From: Dipteronia dyeriana
Lineage: Eukaryota > Streptophyta > Magnoliopsida > Sapindales > Sapindaceae
Length of the DNA stretch: 64,000 nt
Direction of reading: 5' to 3'
Assembly: GCA_032871835.1 (NCBI GenBank)
Contig: CM065297.1
Span: forward strand, 92,649,052-92,713,051
This document shows positions 59,138 through 64,000 of the stretch, in pieces. Made by a program: the position numbers and the translations under genes. How positions within the stretch are numbered: the first letter of the stretch is position 1; the number at the start of each line of letters is the position of its first letter. The notes beneath the pieces are model-generated. The model was not told the origin of the DNA. It worked only from the letters and a program-made list of their open reading frames with translations, and made no database searches.

Positions 59138-61345
59138 CTATTCGCTGCCTTCTGTTCCCGTGGTTTGATCATCTTCGAAGAAATCATTCACTATTTCTGG
59201 CTCAAGTTCTTGTTGTCTAAATTTCGCCTTTGTCCAATCATCAACATATGCTTGGGCTTCAAGTGATTGTGGACACAGAACCGACCGTCTTGGATCCAAA
59301 ATATTTCCACCTGCACTAAATTCTTGTTCCACAGCAACGGTAGAAACTGGTGTTCCAAGAATTTGTTTGGCAATAATAGCCAAAATTGGATAGTCTTGTT
59401 CATAATCCTTCCACCAACCCTGGATACTAAATTTATCTTCTAAAAATACATGATTGGCTTCTAAAAATCGGTCAAGCTCAGAATGTGTGTTAGAGGATGA
59501 AGAAGATGCTCACAACTTTTTGGCTTTTTGGGAAAACAATCGATCCCCTAAACCCTTTAATTTAAATTGTGAGGAACTGGTAGTACCATCAGATGTGGGT
59601 TGAGGTTGTGAAACCGATATGTTCAAAGACGGACCATATATTTTAAGATATTCATCATATAATTCATATAGTAAAGTCTTAACGGAATTACAACAACTAA
59701 GAACATCAGTTTCTATTCCTAAATTATTGTAGTAATGAGTTAAATAATCTTGCAAACATTATAATTTAAAGCGGGGATCAAAACAAGATGCAAGCAAATA
59801 AATATTTGGAATATCCTTATGATACTGTATCCATTTTTTTTTCATTGCAGCAACACATTGACTCAATTGAACATCTAATTCACAGTCACTGAATGCACCA
59901 ACAATATTAACACTTTGAACAAGAAATAAATGAGTAGTGGGATAGTAAATACCAGATAAAGCATTGGTAGCATCATTAAAAACACGTAACAATTCAAGAA
60001 TTTTTATACATACATCACAATGCTTCAATTGAAGCGAAACTGAAGGAACGTTATAAGTAATAAAAGAAACTAATATTTCCTTATATTCAACACTTTCATT
60101 AAGCAACTTATAAGTAGAATTCCAACGAGTACTAATATCTCGAGAAAATTTTATGGGACGCCTATTATTTTGAGAACAAAATTTCAACCATTGTTTTTGG
60201 ATTTTGTTATGCGTCCAGATATAATTAATACTATCTCTAATTGGTCTAATATAAACAGAAAGAATTTGTAATCCAGCTTGAACACACAAATTTAAAACAT
60301 GACATGCACATCGTTGATGAAATAATTTACCCCCAAAATAGGGATTGCATAATTCCTTTAACATAGGAATAGATGTGGTATTGCTCGCCGCATTATCAAA
60401 ACCAATTGCAAAAATTTTGTTTTGGATATGAAACTCTTCAAAAATAATTTTAAGGTGTCGAAAAATATTATGAGCTGTATGTGACTCATCGAAAACACGA
60501 AATGCAATAATTCTTTTTTGTATGTTCCAATTATTATCAATATAATGACATGTCACACCCATGTAATGGTGGCTACCAAAATTATCAGTTCATATGTCAG
60601 CACATACGGAAACGCGACCTTGATATTGGAAAAAAAATGATTTCAATTTGTGTTTTTCTTTTTTGTAAATGGAAAACAGTGTACGTGTGAGAGTGACTCT
60701 AGGAACACGTTGCATTGCAGGATTTAATGCAGTTTGACAATAATTAACAAAACCAACTTTCTTACCAAAATTAAAAGGTAAGTGTTCTACTGCAACCATT
60801 GTTGCTAATTATTCCTTATTTTTTTCAGACGTATAATGAAATAATTAATTGGTAGAGGTACCATACCTGGATATTTGCCATTGGTTACTAGCTTTCACCA
60901 ATTCGGATGGATGATTTCTTTTAGCATGGTTCCAATACGTGCCATATCCAAAGGACTTAACGGCCTTGTATGTTTTTGGGGCAGTAGTTGCACATGATTT
61001 TGATTGTTCCATCATCTAACTCAATTTTCTTCATATGCACTCTGAAGAGATCGGACTTCAATGGCTTTTCTTCTTCATCTGCATCAAATTCATCTGAAGG
61101 GGGTGTCATAGTAGAAGGGGTAGATATATTTTCATTACTAATGGGGATATTGGGATTTGGCTCAGCAACAAAAGGGGGGGATTAGGATTAAGAGGGGGAT
61201 CGGATTCAAAATGACTTTGAAGGAACTCGTGGTAAAGTCGGTCATTGTAATTGACGTCTTCACCTTCGTATTCCAACAAATTTTGCAATGGACCCTTTCC
61301 TCTGTCCAAATTTGTAGGACCTGAACCTTCTCCCCCACTTGCCAT
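59138..61345 (-). pseudogene. hAT (Ac-type) transposase pseudogene
   Basis: From ATG at 61345, blocks follow in hAT order. First comes an acidic N-terminus. A BED zinc finger follows (CNYCPK ... YWNHAKRNHP, about 61000-60910) whose two halves need a 1-nt shift in an A-run. The catalytic region includes CADI(stop)TDNFGS, MGVTCHYID, AIGFDNAASNT and CACHVLNLCVQ. A DISTRWNSTY motif and DPRFKL come next. The end is the hATC dimerisation block (LGTPVSTVAVEQEFSAGG, LEAQAYVDDW). Stops interrupt it at 60592-60590, 59761-59759 and 59512-59510. All major domains are present, so it decayed from a full-length copy. It may have a small intron between about 60895 and 60800. Confidence 0.9.
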
Positions 61346-61411
61346 TAAAAAATTAATTATAAATACTAATTGAAAAGAAGAAGAAGATAATTGTAAGTAA
61401 ATAATATATTA

Positions 61412-61740
61412 TTAAAAAAAATGGAAGAAATATATGTTTTTTAATTTATATAAGAAATGAGAATAAAATAAAATTGTTGAATGTAGAGAGAATTTAGAAT
61501 TTGAGATTGAGAGAAGGTGGGAGTGGTGTGAAGAAGAATGAATTTGGGGGGGGGGGATAGAATTGGTGTGGGGGGGTAATTTGGAAAATAAAAGAAAGAA
61601 AAACAAAAAACAATATGACCGTTGGGCGTTGGGAACAAAAAAGGAAGATGACCGTTGTTCAACGGTCATCATCCTCCAACGCCCAACGGTCATTTAATTT
61701 TTTTTTCTGAAATGCTGCCACGTGTCAGCATTTCATTGGT
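61412..61740. other. 5' flank of the hAT transposase with inverted CAACGGTCAT motifs
   Basis: On the minus strand this is the leader/promoter side of the transposase gene. GACCGTTGGGCGTTGGG (61618) and CAACGCCCAACGGTC (61677), with GACCGTTGTTCAACGGTC between, form a compact hairpin-prone cluster of inverted repeats. A G-run (GGGGGGGGG, 61548) is also present. Confidence 0.55.
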
Positions 61741-62271
61741 TAATTTTTTTTTTAATTTCGAAACCGGCGGTTTAACCGCCGGTTAAACCATCAGAAAAAC
61801 CGGCGGTTTTTCATATCCCATAACTGTAACCGAACCACCGGATCCGGTTTTCAACCGGTTTTGTAACCGACGGTTTCGGTTTCGGTTTTCAGAGGCCGGT
61901 TTCGGTTCGATTTCGAACGGTTTAACCGAACCGTGGACACCTCTACCCCTTTCACTAAAAAGGGATTTGCTATTTATAATGAACCCACGTAAGTCCAACG
62001 GTTGACTCACTTTAATTCGTTGCTAAAATCTTGGGACGAGATCGTCGGTTTATTTCGAGAAACTTAGGATTGATGGTAACGTTAATGACGTTACAAATTT
62101 GATGTAGAAGATTCTGACATAGTTGTTGACCCAAATCTGATACAAATATTACATTGAGCTTTGATCCGGTTAGTTAGGCCTAAACTTAAAAACTGACTCG
62201 TTATTGTCATTTACAAAGTTATTGCTACACTATATTTGACTATTGGGTCATAAGTCGATTTTTTACTACTA

Positions 62272-63102
62272 CAATTATCCAGTGTTCTAGTAAACATTAG
62301 GCGTTACTCGGACGGAGACCCATCGCCTAACGCCTAGGCCGATTAGTCGGCGATTAATCGAGGATTAATCGGAAAACACAATTACATACAAATTCCAATT
62401 ATCAAATCCTAAGAAAATTCTTTCTAAACCCACAAATACCTAATTAGTAAATTACCAATCAAATTCAATCATAAAACAATCAAAATCTCCAAACACCAAT
62501 CCAAATGCAATCAAAAATCAATCCAAATCCAAACATAAAGACACAATCAAATCAAAATGACAAATTGCAAGTTCTAATAAACATCAACAAGTTAATAAAC
62601 TAATGGATAACAAAATATAAACAAACAATTTTAGTATATACTTTCTAAATTTCTTTCATTATGTTTGGCAATTGATAAATCAAGGTTTGATACTTCAATT
62701 TATGTATCATTGATCACGTACTCAAGCTGAAGAAGAATGACGTGTCGGTGTCGCCAACTAGCAACTACTAGCTATTTAATTTGTTGTCAATCTTTAATTT
62801 TACCCAATCAAAATATCCAATTGAAGATGAAGGGAACAAATTGGTGTAGGTTTGTAAGTTGTAAGAACTAAGAAGTAAAACTTTAAAATTAAAAACAAGG
62901 TTTTTTTTTTTAACTGGTTAGTCTTGGTCAACAGCTTTGACGCCGTCTGGCAGCCTAGCTGATTAGTCGCCGCCTAACACGATTAATCGGATACGGTGGA
63001 ATGCGATCGATTTTGGTCAGTTTTCCTCAGTAACCAACCGTCTAGAGGAATTGGGCCGATTAATCGGCCGCCTATGTCGATTTCTATGACACTGCAATTA
63101 TC
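62272..63102. mobile_element. hAT MITE with perfect 8-bp target duplication
   Basis: CAATTATC is found at 62272-62279 and 63095-63102. The 815-bp element (62280-63094) begins CAGTGTTCTAGTAAAC and ends with the reverse complement of CAGTGTCATAGAAATC. Both ends carry clusters of GATTAATCGG palindromes and GCCTAACGCC words. The interior is AT-rich and non-coding. Confidence 0.85.
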
Positions 63103-64000
63103 ACATCATAAATCCTAATACAAATTGATATATATATTGTATTACTCTTTAATGGTTTAAATATGTCAAGTGGATGGCATATCTCTAGGTCTTACTCAAA
63201 GCAAGGTAACTAAACTAGTGGAAAAGAATTGAAGTGTGGGGCTAGCATTTTTGCTTTTCGCTTAAAGTGCTTCTCTTTAATTTGCTTTTCTCTCAAGTAT
63301 TTATATTCTTTATTTTGGCATGAATCATCTTAATTACTTTTTTAATTTCCCTACAAATGGATATGGATTTGCTTATTATGATAATAAATTATGTTGAAGA
63401 TTTGGTGATATTGAGAATCGTGTCTAGCCAGTTAACAAATCTGAAATTGACCCACATTAAAAAGAGAGAGAGCGAGAGAGAGAGGAATAATTTGGTTTGC
63501 TCAACAAGTTATACAATGTTTTTTATTAAATTAAAAAAAATACAATATTTGAACCTTTCATCTACCGATATATGTACATGTATGTTTCGAGTATCTACTC
63601 CCAATAAATCGAATAAAAACTCTTCACATATTTATAAAATTCGTATGGTAAGATTCGAACTCCTCATCATTAATATGGAAGGAAGGTTCACTACCACATG
63701 TTCTAAGAGGTGATGTACACAGTATCTGAACATGCCATCACAATTACCACTATCTTGTCTAAACATGCAATTATTTTATATAACATCCACCTACCAAATG
63801 TACAGCTACCCCTATCAAATTATTGACTTTCATAGTTTCATGATAAATGAGCACGTAACATAACTGTTGTTAATTTAGAAAGGCAAATTTTCATGGTATT
63901 ACATTAAACTTAGTCAGACTTGTGTTGAACTAAATAACTATAAGCCAACTAAAAAAAAGATAATTGAAATTAACCTGAAAACAGGGAAAGGTTTGTGATG
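63103..64000. other. Right-end intergenic region with a possible SINE on the minus strand
   Basis: No gene is recognised. On the minus strand near 63700-63645 a pol III-like pair occurs, TGGTAGTGAACC (A-box-like) and GAGTTCGAATCTTAC (B-box-like), about 30 bp apart, suggesting a tRNA-derived SINE. Ends were not found. A 118-codon forward frame at 63357-63713 has no recognisable family and overlaps this element. Confidence 0.35.

Larger units (their letters stand above)
58255..61953 (-). mobile_element. hAT transposon with perfect 8-bp target duplication
   Basis: CCCCTTTC occurs at 58255-58262 and 61946-61953. The 3683-bp element between starts TAACGGTGTTCACGG and ends with the reverse complement of TAGAGGTGTCCACGG. 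CGGTTCGGTTTCGG words and their complements fill both subterminal regions. A degenerate transposase gene lies on the minus strand. The size is typical of autonomous Ac-like hAT elements. Confidence 0.92.

Overview
This window is nuclear DNA of a flowering plant, most likely a eudicot. The evidence is GT-AG spliced genes with long introns, plant-type transposons (MULE, hAT, PIF/Harbinger-like, LINE, SINE), and pieces of organellar DNA. The species cannot be read from the sequence.

Two intact host genes were assembled exon by exon. The first (+, 4420-35391, 15 exons, 464 codons plus stop) encodes a CHFR-type E3 ubiquitin ligase with an FHA-like domain, a C3HC4 RING, a cysteine-rich region and a C-terminal PBZ-like zinc finger. 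Its introns hold about 29 kb of inserted DNA. Intron 9 (13.6 kb) contains a tract of about 8.7 kb that looks like mitochondrial DNA (NUMT), with gypsy and plant-mobile-domain fragments at its edge and inside it, then a LINE relic and a 1.6-kb PIF/Harbinger-like element filled with an AT microsatellite. Intron 10 holds a LINE relic interrupted by plastid 23S rDNA, which is itself interrupted by a small TIR element. Intron 13 holds a non-autonomous Mutator-like element. The second gene (-, 40032-43591, 10 exons, 726 codons plus stop) encodes a receptor-like cytoplasmic kinase with an N-terminal universal-stress-protein (USP) domain.

The right half is mainly transposons. An 8.6-kb MULE (about 44231-52843) carries a mudrA transposase gene (+) and a convergent DUF1985/ULP1-like gene (-), each next to an array of about 20-bp repeats near one end. 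A 3.7-kb hAT element (58263-61945) has a perfect 8-bp target duplication and a decayed transposase gene. Several smaller hAT derivatives (8581, 36748, 55056, 62280) have 8-bp target duplications. The best-resolved nonsense mutations in the transposon genes are explicable as C-to-T or G-to-A transitions, which would fit decay by deamination of methylated cytosine.

The far left carries a foldback element of about 1.5 kb with arms of about 0.7 kb, plus a SINE with a 12-bp target duplication. No CRISPR arrays, operons or tRNA genes were seen. Exon coordinates come from manual splice-site reading; both host reading frames close with whole codon counts, which supports them.
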